From NCBI GenBank assembly GCA_004299845.1, contig CP036201.1, positions 558,001 through 622,000 on the forward strand: a stretch of 64,000 nucleotides of DNA. The letters are read 5' to 3'. Position numbers and translations under genes: made by a program. Shown here piece after piece: positions 1-9,112 of the stretch; positions within the stretch are counted from its first letter, which is position 1, and every line of letters starts with the position of its first letter. Below the pieces are notes generated by a model. That model did no database searches. It was not told where the DNA came from and was given only the letters and a program-made list of their open reading frames with translations. The stretch comes from Verrucomicrobia bacterium S94 (GTDB lineage Bacteria > Verrucomicrobiota > Kiritimatiellia > Kiritimatiellales > Pontiellaceae).

Positions 1-257
1 TTGAACGCGCGCTTGAGCGGTTTGAGATCAGAAGTTTTTCCTGCGCCGGCGGGGTTTCGATGAACCGGGTGCTGCGTGAAAAACTGGCGGCTCTTTCTGA
101 AAAAACCGGCGTTCCATTGCTGCTCTGTCCGCCGCCGCTCTGTACCGATAATGCGGCGATGATTGCCGGAGCGGCTTATGAAAAGGTCCGGCTGAATAAA
201 GCGAAAGAGGAGCCGCTCGACGTCAATCCTAATTTACGTCTTGCCGACTGGGAATAG
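1..257 (+). CDS. tsaD: tRNA N6-adenosine threonylcarbamoyltransferase, C-terminal part (5' end outside window)
   Basis: This is the last ~84 codons of TsaD, the ATPase-fold enzyme that transfers threonylcarbamoyl to A37 of ANN-decoding tRNAs. The reading frame is open from base 3 and ends at TAG 255-257. Two family signatures are visible: CAGGVSMN (the GGV..N loop) and CTDNAAMIA, the nucleotide-binding segment near the C-terminus. An ATG at 60 is internal to the conserved domain and is not the start. The gene lies 125 bp upstream of lysS on the same strand. The N-terminal metal-binding region cannot be seen. Identification is firm from the two motifs alone. Confidence 0.9.
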   Translation, partial: ERALERFEIRSFSCAGGVSMNRVLREKLAALSEKTGVPLLLCPPPLCTDNAAMIAGAAYEKVRLNKAKEEPLDVNPNLRLADWE

Positions 258-382
258 TGTGGATGGCGGCGTTCCCGCCGTCCGGTGATGCGCCTTAGAT
301 CTGTATAGTCCATAACACAGCAAGCTTGCCTTGCTGCAGGGGAAGCCGTATGGTTTGCGGCCAATTTTTCAGGAGAGAAAAC

Positions 383-1825
383 ATGAGCGAAGAAATTTCC
401 GGAAACGAATACCGCCAGCAACGTATTGAAAATATGAAAAAGCTTGAGGAGGCCGGTTTCCCGGCTTTCGGAAAAGCGTTTGAGCGTACGGCGCGTCTGG
501 CGGAACTGCATGCAGATTTCGAACTGGATAAAAAGGTGAAAGCCTGCGGCCGGATTGTGGCGATTCGAAAAATGGGGAAAATGGCGTTTGCTCATATTTC
601 CGATGGCTCAGCTAAATTCCAGCTCATGGTGAAAAAAGATCTGCTGGGCGATGAAAAATTTGCGGCGTTTAAACTGCTTGATCTCGGCGATTTTGTGGGT
701 GTGGAAGGCGAACTTTTCATTACCCGCACTGAGGAGGAAACGATCCGCGTGAGTGATTGGACGCTGCTTTCAAAAGCGCTGCTGCCACTGCCGGAAAAAT
801 TTCACGGACTTACCGACGTGGAAACGCGTTATCGTCAGCGTTCTCTCGATCTGATTTCCAATCCGGAAGTGATGGAGGTTTTCAAAAAACGCACGCAGAT
901 CTTAAAGGAGATCCGAAACTTTCTCGACAGCCGGGGCTATTTTGAGGTGGAAACGCCGATGATGCATCAGATTGCCGGCGGTGCGGCGGCCAAGCCGTTT
1001 AAGGCACATTATAATGCGCTGAGTACGGATGTTTATATGCGGATTGCCCCCGAGCTTTATCTGAAGCGTCTGATCGTTGGCGGCATGGACCGCGTGTATG
1101 AAATGAACCGGAATTTCCGTAATGAAGGACTCGATCGCACGCATAATCCGGAATTTACGGCGCTGGAAATTTATGAAGCCTTCGGCGATATGCGCACGAT
1201 GCAGGAGCTGATCCAGTCGATGTTCACGCACCTGGCCGAAACCGTATTCGGTAAAATGGAATTTGACTGGATGGGCAATACCATCAATCTGGCGACGCCG
1301 TGGCGTGAGGTGCCGTATTATGACCTTATCAAAGAACATCTCGGTGATGACTGGTTCGAGAAAAACCTTGATGAAGCGCGGGCCAAGGCTGAAGAACTTG
1401 AAGTGCATATCGAAGAGGATATGGATTTCAAACAGGTGACCCATGAGATTTATGACAAGACCATTGAGGGAACACTGATCCAGCCTACCTTTATTACCCG
1501 TCTGCCGAAGGAGCTGGTTCCGCTGGCCAACCACTGTGCCGACGATCCGGAACTGGTCGATGTGTTTGAACTGATTATTGGCGGTAAGGAAATTGCTCCG
1601 GCCTACAGCGAGTTGAACAACCCGATCGAACAGCGCAAACGCTTCGAAGAACAGGCGGCCGGCGATGGCTCCAAAATCGACGAGGACTTTCTTGAAGCGC
1701 TCGAATACGGAATGCCTCCGACCGGCGGTATGGGGATCGGCATCGACCGTCTGGTCATGCTGCTGACCGGCTCCGATGCCATCCGTGATGTAATCCTGTT
1801 CCCGCAGCTCAAGCCGCGTACGTAA
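383..1825 (+). CDS. lysS: Lysyl-tRNA synthetase, class II
   Basis: Charges tRNA-Lys with lysine in the cytoplasm. The 480-residue product has the class II layout: an N-terminal OB-fold anticodon-binding domain (about residues 40-145) and a C-terminal catalytic domain. Motif 2 is seen in RNFRNEGLDRTHNPEF and motif 3 in GIGIDRLVMLLT, with the family-typical ending DVILFPQLKP. The start at 383 is chosen because AGGAGAG lies at 371-377 and the protein then opens MSEEIS, normal for LysS; an ATG 57 bases further up would add residues with no family match. Length is slightly below the usual ~500. It is followed by a 21-bp hairpin-forming stretch (1828-1848) without a T-run. Confidence 0.95.
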   Translation: MSEEISGNEYRQQRIENMKKLEEAGFPAFGKAFERTARLAELHADFELDKKVKACGRIVAIRKMGKMAFAHISDGSAKFQLMVKKDLLGDEKFAAFKLLDLGDFVGVEGELFITRTEEETIRVSDWTLLSKALLPLPEKFHGLTDVETRYRQRSLDLISNPEVMEVFKKRTQILKEIRNFLDSRGYFEVETPMMHQIAGGAAAKPFKAHYNALSTDVYMRIAPELYLKRLIVGGMDRVYEMNRNFRNEGLDRTHNPEFTALEIYEAFGDMRTMQELIQSMFTHLAETVFGKMEFDWMGNTINLATPWREVPYYDLIKEHLGDDWFEKNLDEARAKAEELEVHIEEDMDFKQVTHEIYDKTIEGTLIQPTFITRLPKELVPLANHCADDPELVDVFELIIGGKEIAPAYSELNNPIEQRKRFEEQAAGDGSKIDEDFLEALEYGMPPTGGMGIGIDRLVMLLTGSDAIRDVILFPQLKPRT

Positions 1826-1949
1826 TCGCATTCAGGTTGATTGAATGCTGGAACCGCAGTGTCGACGTGATGGTGGAACAAATGCGGTTTCAGTAATTTT
1901 CTGCTAATGCCGGTGGAATGCCGTCAACGGTTTCCGCCGTACGAAGCGA

Positions 1950-2615
1950 TCAGATGGTGAATTGCTTTCTGATGAGCAGCAGGGATATGCTGGTCAGTGA
2001 AATCAGCAGAATACTGCTGGGTTCGGGGATCACCGATGCGTTGAGGTTGTCGAACTGCACGTTGAACGCGGCGTCGGCTGCTCCGTCATTATCATAGTAA
2101 TTACCCTGTACTCCATAAGCGGTGATGGCGCTTAAATCCAGCCCGGCTACGGTTCCGCCTGAAGAGATGAGTCCTTCGCTGAAATCCACCCGTACTGTGG
2201 AGAATGAACTGGTATTGAAATCTGAGCTGGAAAAGCTGAAGCGCTCCCGGGTTCCGTCGGCATCCAGTAAAAGTACCTGAATAACGCTGGCTTCATTGCC
2301 GGACAGCAGGCGGGCGGTCAGTTCCAGAGAAAGGGTTCCGGAGAGATCCAGATTCAGGCCGAGTCGTTCGGCACCCCCGCTCACGGTCGGGCTTCCGCCT
2401 GAGAGCGGGAGTACTTCCTGTCCGGAAACACTGCCGTCTGTAAAGGACTGAAACTGGTTCACCGGGGAGCTCCACGTTGTACCCGGATAGGAATACTGCA
2501 GTGGATTTACTGTTTTAAAATCTGTGATCAATACATCGGATAAAGCTCCGGTGATACAGAATGCGGCAATCAAGAATGCGGGAGTTCGTGGGTTTATGCG
2601 GGAGCGGGATTTCAT
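1950..2615 (-). CDS. PEP-CTERM sorting-domain secreted protein of unknown function
   Basis: A 221-residue exported protein. Residues 1-27 form a signal peptide with a basic start (MKSRSR) and a hydrophobic core. The C-terminus carries a PEP-CTERM sorting signal: PEPSS at about 197-201, a hydrophobic stretch (ILLISLTSISLLLI) and a basic tail RKQ. PEP-CTERM signals are cleaved by exosortase and are typical of PVC and other exopolysaccharide-producing bacteria. The middle is rich in Ser, Gly, Asp and Asn and looks like a beta-sandwich, but no domain was recognised. A strong Shine-Dalgarno (AAAAGGAGG on the minus strand) precedes the ATG. The gene stands alone between convergent lysS and mfd. Substrate or role unknown. 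Confidence 0.8.
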   Translation of the reverse strand: MKSRSRINPRTPAFLIAAFCITGALSDVLITDFKTVNPLQYSYPGTTWSSPVNQFQSFTDGSVSGQEVLPLSGGSPTVSGGAERLGLNLDLSGTLSLELTARLLSGNEASVIQVLLLDADGTRERFSFSSSDFNTSSFSTVRVDFSEGLISSGGTVAGLDLSAITAYGVQGNYYDNDGAADAAFNVQFDNLNASVIPEPSSILLISLTSISLLLIRKQFTI

Positions 2616-2783
2616 GACAATCCTCCTTTTTTGATAATTAAGAGTTTTAAAAGCATTTTGTATACCTCGATACGCAAAAAAATAAGATTTACAGTTGGCG
2701 ACCGGAATGCCGGAGGATATTGAGGGGAGGAGAATGAATGATGTGCGGATGCGGCAGGTGTTACGTCGGGTTTAATTTTGTTG

Positions 2784-5700
2784 TTAGTCTTTCTGTATTA
2801 AAAGAATAAGCTTTTTAAGCATTGGGGTGGTTTTGTCTTTTTCCAGTCGGGGGTGCATGCCTCCGAACATTTTATACTGTTTTTCTTTGGAAAGCATAAC
2901 CTGTTGTTTTCGGACGATGACCGATCGGTATCCCCGGTCGGCGGCGACGATTCTCAATTCTGCGATGAGCAGAAGACGCTGCACCTCCTGCGGCAGTTTT
3001 CCGAAGCGGTCTTTAATTTCGCGCTTCATCCGGCTGATCTCCTGTTTAGTAGCCAGGGCCGATATACGCTGGTAGAGGCGCAGGCGGAGGTTTTCGTCCT
3101 CAATATATTCATAGGGAATGTAGGCCCCGTTTTCGGCATTTCCGGATTTCGGGGAAAGATCGAGGAAATCGATCTTAACGGTGACATCCATTAGCGGAGG
3201 CGGTTTTCTTCCCTGCATGATGGCAATAGTGCGTTTGAGCAGTTGGCAGTATAGATCGAATCCGACGGCGGAAATATGACCGCTCTGTTTGGCCCCGAGC
3301 ATATTGCCGGCACCGCGCAGTTCGAGGTCGCGCAGGGCGAGACGGAAACCGGAGCCGAGGCCGGTATAGCGTTTGATCGCATTCATGCGGTCGCGGGCGG
3401 CGTCGATCAGGTCGCCGCCGGGGGTAAGCATCATAAAGACAAAGGCTTTGTGGTTGGAGCGACCGACGCGGCCGCGCAGCTGGTAGAGATCGGACAGGCC
3501 GAAACGTTCAGCATTTTCCACAATCATTGTGTTGCAGTTAGGAATATCGACGCCGCTTTCGATGATGGTGGTGCAGAGCAGGACATCGAACCGGCCCTCT
3601 ACAAATGCATGCATGATTGCAGACAGTTCTTTTTCGCCCATCTGTCCGTGGGCGACGGCAATCCGGGCTTCGGGGACCAGTGCCATCAGTTTGGTTTCAA
3701 CGGTGTGGATGGTTTTGACGCGGTTGTGCAGGTAGAAAATCTGGCCGTTGCGGTGGAGTTCGGCGCGGATGGCTTCGGCGATAATTTCCTCGTCGTAGGG
3801 AATGACATGCGTGTCGACCGGCTGTCTTTCCTGCGGCGCGGTTTTTATGGTGCTGAGGTCGCGGACGCCGGTGAGGCTCATGTAGAGTGTGCGGGGAATC
3901 GGTGTGGCGGACATGGTAATGACGTCGACCTGTTTGCGGAGTTCCTTCAGGTGTTCCTTGGCGGTGACGCCGAAGCGCTGCTCTTCGTCGATAATCACCA
4001 GTCCGAGGTTTTTAAAGTTCACGTCTTTGGACAGAATACGGTGGGTTCCGATGAGAATGTCAACCTCTCCTTTCCGGGTTCGGGCAAGGGTACTGTTCTG
4101 CTGGGTTTTGGTGCGGAAGCGGCTGACCATGTCGACGGTGACCGGGAAGGCGGCCATGCGTTCAACGAAAGAATCGAAATGCTGTTGAGCGAGAACCGTT
4201 GTCGGTACGAGTACTGCCACCTGCATGCCATCCATAACTGCTTTAAATGCTGCCCGCATGGCGACCTCGGTTTTTCCGAACCCGACATCGCCGCAAAGCA
4301 GGCGGTCCATCGGCCGCAGTTTTTCCATATCCCGTTTAATTTCATCGGCGGCTGTCAGCTGGTCCGGTGTTTCAGTATAGGGAAAGGCGGCCTCGAATTC
4401 GGCCTGCATGGCGGTGTCTTTGGAAAAACGGAACCCTCGTTTCGCCTGCCGTTCGGCCTGGGTCTGCAGCAGTTTCGCTGCAAGATCCTGTACGGCCTCT
4501 TCGGCCCCGGCTTTATCATTCCGCCATTTTCGTCCGCCGAGCGTATGAGGCTTCGGCGCGTTTTTACCCATCCCTTTATAGCGGGTGAGCAGGTGGGCCT
4601 GGGTGACGGGAAGGTAGACCTTTTCGCCTTTGGCATATTCGATGGCGAGCACTTCCATGCTTTTGCCGGAGAAGGTGGTTTCGACCATGCCGAGGTATTT
4701 TCCGACGCCGTGCTCGACGTGGACTACGAAATCGCCGGGCTGAATGTCGGCGGCCTCGTTGACGCGTTCCTGTTTCCGGAAGCGTCTGGCGGTTCGTGCA
4801 TGGGCACTGCGGTTGGTGTGGTAGGCATAGAAATCGGCTTCGGTGATCAGCAGAATTCTACGGTCATAGTCGACCGCGCTTTCGTGAATGACGCCTTTGT
4901 GGAGTTCCAGCGCCTTGAATCCTTCGAGGTCGGAATAAAGTTCGACGAAACGGTTCAGAGTTCCTTCTGTTTCAAAAAAAAAGTGGATTTCCCAGTCACT
5001 GGAAGCTTCTGCACAGCGCTGATCCACGAAGCGACGGCGTGCCTGTTCGGCTTCTTTGGGATGGATATCAAAAGAAACGGAAACCAGGTTGGTGTCGTAA
5101 TGGGAGAATCCGGTATCCAGTGTGGGGGTGGGTGACCGGCCTTTTCCGGTTTCCGGACCAGGGTTTACAATCAGGGCATCCGGAGGCAGTAGTTCAGTAA
5201 GCGGAACGGTGTCGTTTCCGGCAGGGCCCGTGTTGAGCCGGGGCAGTTGAACGGTATTGATTTTTTCGATGGAACACTGGGTCTGGTCATCGAAAAAGCG
5301 GATGGAATCAATTTCGTCACCGAAAAATTCGATGCGTACGGGGCGGGGCGATCCAGGAGGCCAGCAGTCGAGAATACCGCCGCGCAGTGCGGCTTCGCCC
5401 TGAGTGTAGACTTCTATGCCGAATTCATATCCGGCTTCGGTCATCCACTCACAGAGGGTGCCGGGATTGCGGTCTTCACCGAGTCTGAGGGTCTGGACGT
5501 CCTGCCCGGGTTCTCCGGACCGCGGGACTTCCTGTTCTATGGCCTGCGGACAGGTGATCATGATGAAGCGCTGTTTTTCGGCAAGAAGCTGGACGAGTTT
5601 GAGGTGTTCGCCGAAAACCGCAGGATCTTTTTCCATCGGCCGGAAGAGGTGAACCGCTTTTTTTCTGTCGTTGGAAATCAGCGATAGGAACGATTCATAA

Positions 5701-5891
5701 AGGCGTTCCATTTCCCGGGCGTCGGCGGCGATCCAGAGGATATCTTTTTCCAGCACCTCGAAAAGGTCGGCACATAAAAGGGCCTGGGCGCTGATCGGAG
5801 AGTCGGAAATCTGCAGTTTTCCGGTGCCTGCGCGTTTAAGCACCTCCCGGTTTACACTGAGGGTGTCTGCTCTCATTTTCGCTACGGTCAT
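2784..5891 (-). CDS. mfd: Transcription-repair coupling factor (ATP-dependent DNA translocase)
   Basis: Mfd removes RNA polymerase stalled at DNA lesions and recruits the UvrABC nucleotide-excision system. Domains in order: UvrB-homology region (about 1-270), RNAP-interaction domain (PGDFVVHVEHGVGKYLG, around 390-405), superfamily 2 helicase (Walker A GDVGFGKTE, DEEQ box, SATPIPRTLY) and a C-terminal TRCF domain. The start at 5891 gives 1,035 residues, a little short for Mfd (usually 1,100-1,150), the shortage being in the N-terminal UvrB-like part. The frame stays open to 6113, but that stretch lies in the divergent promoter region shared with pyrB and has no family match. No clear Shine-Dalgarno was found; an ATG at 5876 is also possible. 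uvrB lies 8 kb away. Confidence 0.93.
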   Translation of the reverse strand: MTVAKMRADTLSVNREVLKRAGTGKLQISDSPISAQALLCADLFEVLEKDILWIAADAREMERLYESFLSLISNDRKKAVHLFRPMEKDPAVFGEHLKLVQLLAEKQRFIMITCPQAIEQEVPRSGEPGQDVQTLRLGEDRNPGTLCEWMTEAGYEFGIEVYTQGEAALRGGILDCWPPGSPRPVRIEFFGDEIDSIRFFDDQTQCSIEKINTVQLPRLNTGPAGNDTVPLTELLPPDALIVNPGPETGKGRSPTPTLDTGFSHYDTNLVSVSFDIHPKEAEQARRRFVDQRCAEASSDWEIHFFFETEGTLNRFVELYSDLEGFKALELHKGVIHESAVDYDRRILLITEADFYAYHTNRSAHARTARRFRKQERVNEAADIQPGDFVVHVEHGVGKYLGMVETTFSGKSMEVLAIEYAKGEKVYLPVTQAHLLTRYKGMGKNAPKPHTLGGRKWRNDKAGAEEAVQDLAAKLLQTQAERQAKRGFRFSKDTAMQAEFEAAFPYTETPDQLTAADEIKRDMEKLRPMDRLLCGDVGFGKTEVAMRAAFKAVMDGMQVAVLVPTTVLAQQHFDSFVERMAAFPVTVDMVSRFRTKTQQNSTLARTRKGEVDILIGTHRILSKDVNFKNLGLVIIDEEQRFGVTAKEHLKELRKQVDVITMSATPIPRTLYMSLTGVRDLSTIKTAPQERQPVDTHVIPYDEEIIAEAIRAELHRNGQIFYLHNRVKTIHTVETKLMALVPEARIAVAHGQMGEKELSAIMHAFVEGRFDVLLCTTIIESGVDIPNCNTMIVENAERFGLSDLYQLRGRVGRSNHKAFVFMMLTPGGDLIDAARDRMNAIKRYTGLGSGFRLALRDLELRGAGNMLGAKQSGHISAVGFDLYCQLLKRTIAIMQGRKPPPLMDVTVKIDFLDLSPKSGNAENGAYIPYEYIEDENLRLRLYQRISALATKQEISRMKREIKDRFGKLPQEVQRLLLIAELRIVAADRGYRSVIVRKQQVMLSKEKQYKMFGGMHPRLEKDKTTPMLKKLILLIQKD

Positions 5892-6066
5892 GAGTAAAAT
5901 GTATTGGAGTGGGCAGGGTATTGAAAGTTTGGATTTCTGTAGTTCTCTTCCGGTCCGTTTTTTTTTATTCTCCGGTGTAAAACAGAATATTGCGGTTTGG
6001 GAAGGGTGGACTTTATGGCGTATACCGTTATTATCGTCCGCTTGTTTTCTGGAGAAGAAACGGATC

Positions 6067-7134
6067 ATGGCTGATAAGAAAAAACTGAGTGATATTTCGT
6101 GGAAGGCGTTCAAAGCGCTTTCACTTACGGAAAAGGGCTGCTATTTCCGGGGGAAGCATACGCTGATTGCCCAGCAGTTTACGCGCAGTGAAATTGAGGA
6201 GCTCTGTAGGCTGGCAACACGGATTAAGCGGATTAATAAACGCCGTGCCGGAGCAAATTTTCTCAGGGGACTGCTGTCCGACAAGCGGGCGATGCTGTAT
6301 TTCGCCCAGCCGTCGTCGCGCACATATCTTTCACACAATGCGGCCTGCCAGATTCTGGGGCTGAATACGATGGATGTGCGTGATCAGAAGACGTCTTCCG
6401 AGGTGAAAGGGGAAACGCCGGAGGATACCATCCGAACGTTCAGTTCGTATGCGGATATGATTATCATGCGTCACCCTGTGGGCGGTTTTGCGGAGCGCGT
6501 TGCCTGGATGATGGCGCATACAAGGCGTGAAATTCCTATTCTGAATGCCGGATCGGGGGCGGATCAGCACCCGACACAGGCGTTGCTGGATATTTATACA
6601 CTTCAGCGTTCTTTTGAAAAAATCGGCGGGATCGATGGAAAGCACGTGGCGTTTGTGGGGGATCTGGCAAGAGGGCGAACGGTGCGTTCGTTGGCCTGGC
6701 TGTTGACTCTCTATAAGGATATGCATCTTTATTTTATTGCGCCGGATTCGTTGCAGATCGGACAGGATATTCTCGATCAGCTGGATGAAGCGGGCACAAA
6801 ATATGTGGTAACGGAGGATTTCGAATCGGTCATGCCGAAGGCCGATGCCATTTACATGACAAGAATTCAGGATGAATGGGATGTGGACGGCGAAGGCAGT
6901 ACCACAGAGGCTTCGAACTATTATATCGGTGCGGAGCATATGGATATTATCAAGGATACAACGGTGATTCTGCATCCGCTTCCGCGCCGGCAGGAAATCA
7001 GCACGGAAATTGATAATGATCCGCGTGCGGTTTACTGGCGGCAGATGCGTAACGGCATGTGGATACGTGCGGCACTGATTCTGAAGACATTCGGTCGTGA
7101 AGATGAAGTCAATCGCTACTACGACGATTATTAA
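6067..7134 (+). CDS. pyrB: Aspartate carbamoyltransferase catalytic chain (variant active-site loop)
   Basis: Condenses carbamoyl phosphate with aspartate in pyrimidine synthesis. The 355-residue protein carries ATCase signatures: GADQHPTQALLDIYT, VGDLARGRTVRSL, an SSEVKGETPEDT segment matching the mobile 80s loop, and HPLPRRQEIS near the C-terminus. It has about 45 extra residues compared with the usual ~310, mostly at the N-terminus. The carbamoyl-phosphate loop reads SSRTYLSHNAA where STRTR.SFE is usual, so the substrate is assigned with slightly less certainty than the fold. Start at 6067 follows GGAGAAG at 6051-6057. It is first in a long same-strand run with argF 65 bp downstream. No regulatory chain (pyrI) is visible. 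Confidence 0.85.
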   Translation: MADKKKLSDISWKAFKALSLTEKGCYFRGKHTLIAQQFTRSEIEELCRLATRIKRINKRRAGANFLRGLLSDKRAMLYFAQPSSRTYLSHNAACQILGLNTMDVRDQKTSSEVKGETPEDTIRTFSSYADMIIMRHPVGGFAERVAWMMAHTRREIPILNAGSGADQHPTQALLDIYTLQRSFEKIGGIDGKHVAFVGDLARGRTVRSLAWLLTLYKDMHLYFIAPDSLQIGQDILDQLDEAGTKYVVTEDFESVMPKADAIYMTRIQDEWDVDGEGSTTEASNYYIGAEHMDIIKDTTVILHPLPRRQEISTEIDNDPRAVYWRQMRNGMWIRAALILKTFGREDEVNRYYDDY

Positions 7135-7199
7135 CATAAATGAAATATGACGGCTGATACGTGAAAGATCACGTTTTCACGACTCATGAGGAAAATAGT

Positions 7200-8132
7200 A
7201 TGGAACATCTGATTTCTCTAAAACTGTGGAGTCCGGAAAAAATCCGGCAGGTGCTGGATCTGGCGAAGGACGTGAAGGCGAATCCGGAAAAATACCGGAA
7301 TGCAATGGCCCACAGAAATCTGCTGATGATTTTTGAAAAACCGAGTCTGCGTACACGCCTCTCTTTTGAATCGGGAATGACCCAGATGGGCGGACACGCG
7401 ATCTATTATGATCTGTCTACGTCACCGATGGGTAGTGGAAAGGAGACCATCAGTGATTCGATGCGGACGGCGTCTCGTTTTGTTGATGTGGTTATGGCGC
7501 GCCTGTTCAAACATGAGGATCTGCTGGAAATGGCCGAGCATGCCACGGTGCCGGTAATCAATGCGCTGACCGATGACAGCCATCCGTGTCAGATTCTGGC
7601 CGATCTTCAGGCGATCGAGGAGAAAAAAGGCAGGGTTGCCGGACTGAAGCTGGCTTATCTGGGCGATGGTTTCAATAATGTGACGCATTCGCTGATGTAT
7701 GGCGGTACCAAAATGGGTATGCATGTTTCCGTGGGGTCTCCGGCGGGCGAGGAATTTTCGCCGCGGGCCGATGTGGTGGCCGATTGTGAAGCGTTTGCGA
7801 AAGAATCCGGCGGTTCGGTTTTTGTTACAGATGATCCGGCGGAGGCGGTACGGGATGCCGATGTGGTTTATACGGATTCGTGGATGAGCTATCATATTCC
7901 GAAGGAGCAGGAGGAGGAGCGCGTTGCCAAATTTATGCCGTATCAGGTGAACAGTGCGATGATGGCTCACGCGAAACCGGATGCCATTTTTATGAACTGT
8001 CTTCCGGCAATTCGCGGGTGTGAGCAGACCGCCGAGGTCATTGACGGCCCGCAGTCCATTGTTTTTGACGAAGCGGAAAATCGTCTGCATGCGCAGAAAG
8101 CGGTGATTCTGACGCTGTGCGGTGCGGCCTGA
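7200..8132 (+). CDS. argF: Ornithine carbamoyltransferase
   Basis: Converts ornithine and carbamoyl phosphate to citrulline in arginine synthesis. The 310-residue length is standard. Motifs: EKPSLRTRLSFE (carbamoyl-phosphate loop, S-x-R-T-R), HPCQILADLQ (ornithine carbamoyltransferase type), and the C-terminal FDEAENRLHAQKA. The active-site HCLP motif reads NCLP here (FMNCLPAIRG), keeping the Cys but replacing the His. Start at 7200 follows GAGGAAAA at 7188; an in-frame ATG-less extension to 7161 begins with GTG and lacks family similarity. It sits between pyrB and a glycosyltransferase gene 8 bp downstream, so the two carbamoyl-phosphate-consuming enzymes are neighbours and probably co-transcribed. 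Confidence 0.9.
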   Translation: MEHLISLKLWSPEKIRQVLDLAKDVKANPEKYRNAMAHRNLLMIFEKPSLRTRLSFESGMTQMGGHAIYYDLSTSPMGSGKETISDSMRTASRFVDVVMARLFKHEDLLEMAEHATVPVINALTDDSHPCQILADLQAIEEKKGRVAGLKLAYLGDGFNNVTHSLMYGGTKMGMHVSVGSPAGEEFSPRADVVADCEAFAKESGGSVFVTDDPAEAVRDADVVYTDSWMSYHIPKEQEEERVAKFMPYQVNSAMMAHAKPDAIFMNCLPAIRGCEQTAEVIDGPQSIVFDEAENRLHAQKAVILTLCGAA

Positions 8133-8140
8133 ACTCCGGT

Positions 8141-9112
8141 ATGCGGATCCTGATTGTCAAAACCAGTTCGCTGGGGGATCTGTTTCATGCATTGCCGGCA
8201 GTACACCTGCTGAAGGTGACATATGATGCGGAAATTGACTGGGTGGTAAACACTCAGTATGTGAGGTTGGCAGAGTGTTTTTCCGATGTCCGTAAGGTGA
8301 TTTCATTTCCGCGCGAGGGCTGGTTTTCGCATCTGGGACAGTTCAAAGCGGCGTTGCGGCAGGAGACCTATGATCTGGTGGTTGATCTGCAGGGACTGCT
8401 GAAAAGTGCGTTGATCTGCCGGATGGCGAAGCGGTCGGAAGGGGCGAAAATACTCGGTCCTTCATTTCAGCGTGAGGGGGCACGTTTTTTTTATTCTTCG
8501 GTTGTAGGAAAGAAAAACAAGCAGCGCCATGCCGTCGAGGAAAACCTTGATGTACTCCGTTTTCTCGGAAAACCGGATTCTCCGGTTGAATTCCCGATCC
8601 GGTTTCCCGATGTTACCTTCCCGTGTCTGGAAAAAAGGCCGGCAGTGGTTTTTGCGCCGTGCTCCCGGCACGAAGCCAAAAACTGGCCGTGGAAACGGTT
8701 TGTGGAACTGGGGGCGCATCTGGAGTGTCAGATCATACTGGTCGGTTCTCCGGATGATGTGGAGACGTGTGAGAAGATTGAAAATCATCTGCCGGAAGGG
8801 GCGTGTACCAATCTGTGTGGAAAAACATCATTGCTTGAACTCGGCGGTATTTTGCAGAACGCGGATCTGGTGGTGACGGTTGATTCGGGGCCGATGCATA
8901 TGGCGTCGGCGGCGGGCACGCCGTGTCTCGCTGTTTTCGGCCCGACGGATCCGGCACGGGTGGGGCCCTTTGGCGGGCAGCACCGGGTATTACGGGGTTC
9001 CACGGTACGGAAATATTCAAAGCAGGATTTGGACAGTATAAGAATGGTGGAGTCCATTGATGTGATAAAAACAGCAGGGGAAATGCTGAACAATGAAGCT
9101 GTGGGATTATGA
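8141..9112 (+). CDS. Lipopolysaccharide heptosyltransferase I-like glycosyltransferase (family 9)
   Basis: A 323-residue GT9-family enzyme that probably adds heptose to the inner core of lipopolysaccharide on the cytoplasmic face of the inner membrane. The N-terminus MRILIVKTSSLGDLFHALPA is the classic heptosyltransferase opening (K-x-SSLGD), and the C-terminal half has the nucleotide-sugar site with VTVDSGPMHMASAAGTP followed by VFGPTDPARVGPFG. The start at 8141 is set by this motif; the frame extends further up but overlaps argF. The gene overlaps the next one by 20 bp, which suggests translational coupling. WaaC is the closest named relative, but the acceptor cannot be told from sequence. 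Its presence implies an LPS-bearing outer membrane. Confidence 0.85.
   Translation: MRILIVKTSSLGDLFHALPAVHLLKVTYDAEIDWVVNTQYVRLAECFSDVRKVISFPREGWFSHLGQFKAALRQETYDLVVDLQGLLKSALICRMAKRSEGAKILGPSFQREGARFFYSSVVGKKNKQRHAVEENLDVLRFLGKPDSPVEFPIRFPDVTFPCLEKRPAVVFAPCSRHEAKNWPWKRFVELGAHLECQIILVGSPDDVETCEKIENHLPEGACTNLCGKTSLLELGGILQNADLVVTVDSGPMHMASAAGTPCLAVFGPTDPARVGPFGGQHRVLRGSTVRKYSKQDLDSIRMVESIDVIKTAGEMLNNEAVGL

Noticed and set aside
3276-5135. 619-codon open frame on the plus strand inside mfd
   Set aside because: It lies opposite an intact Mfd with all motifs. Composition is that of an antisense shadow, and there is no family similarity.
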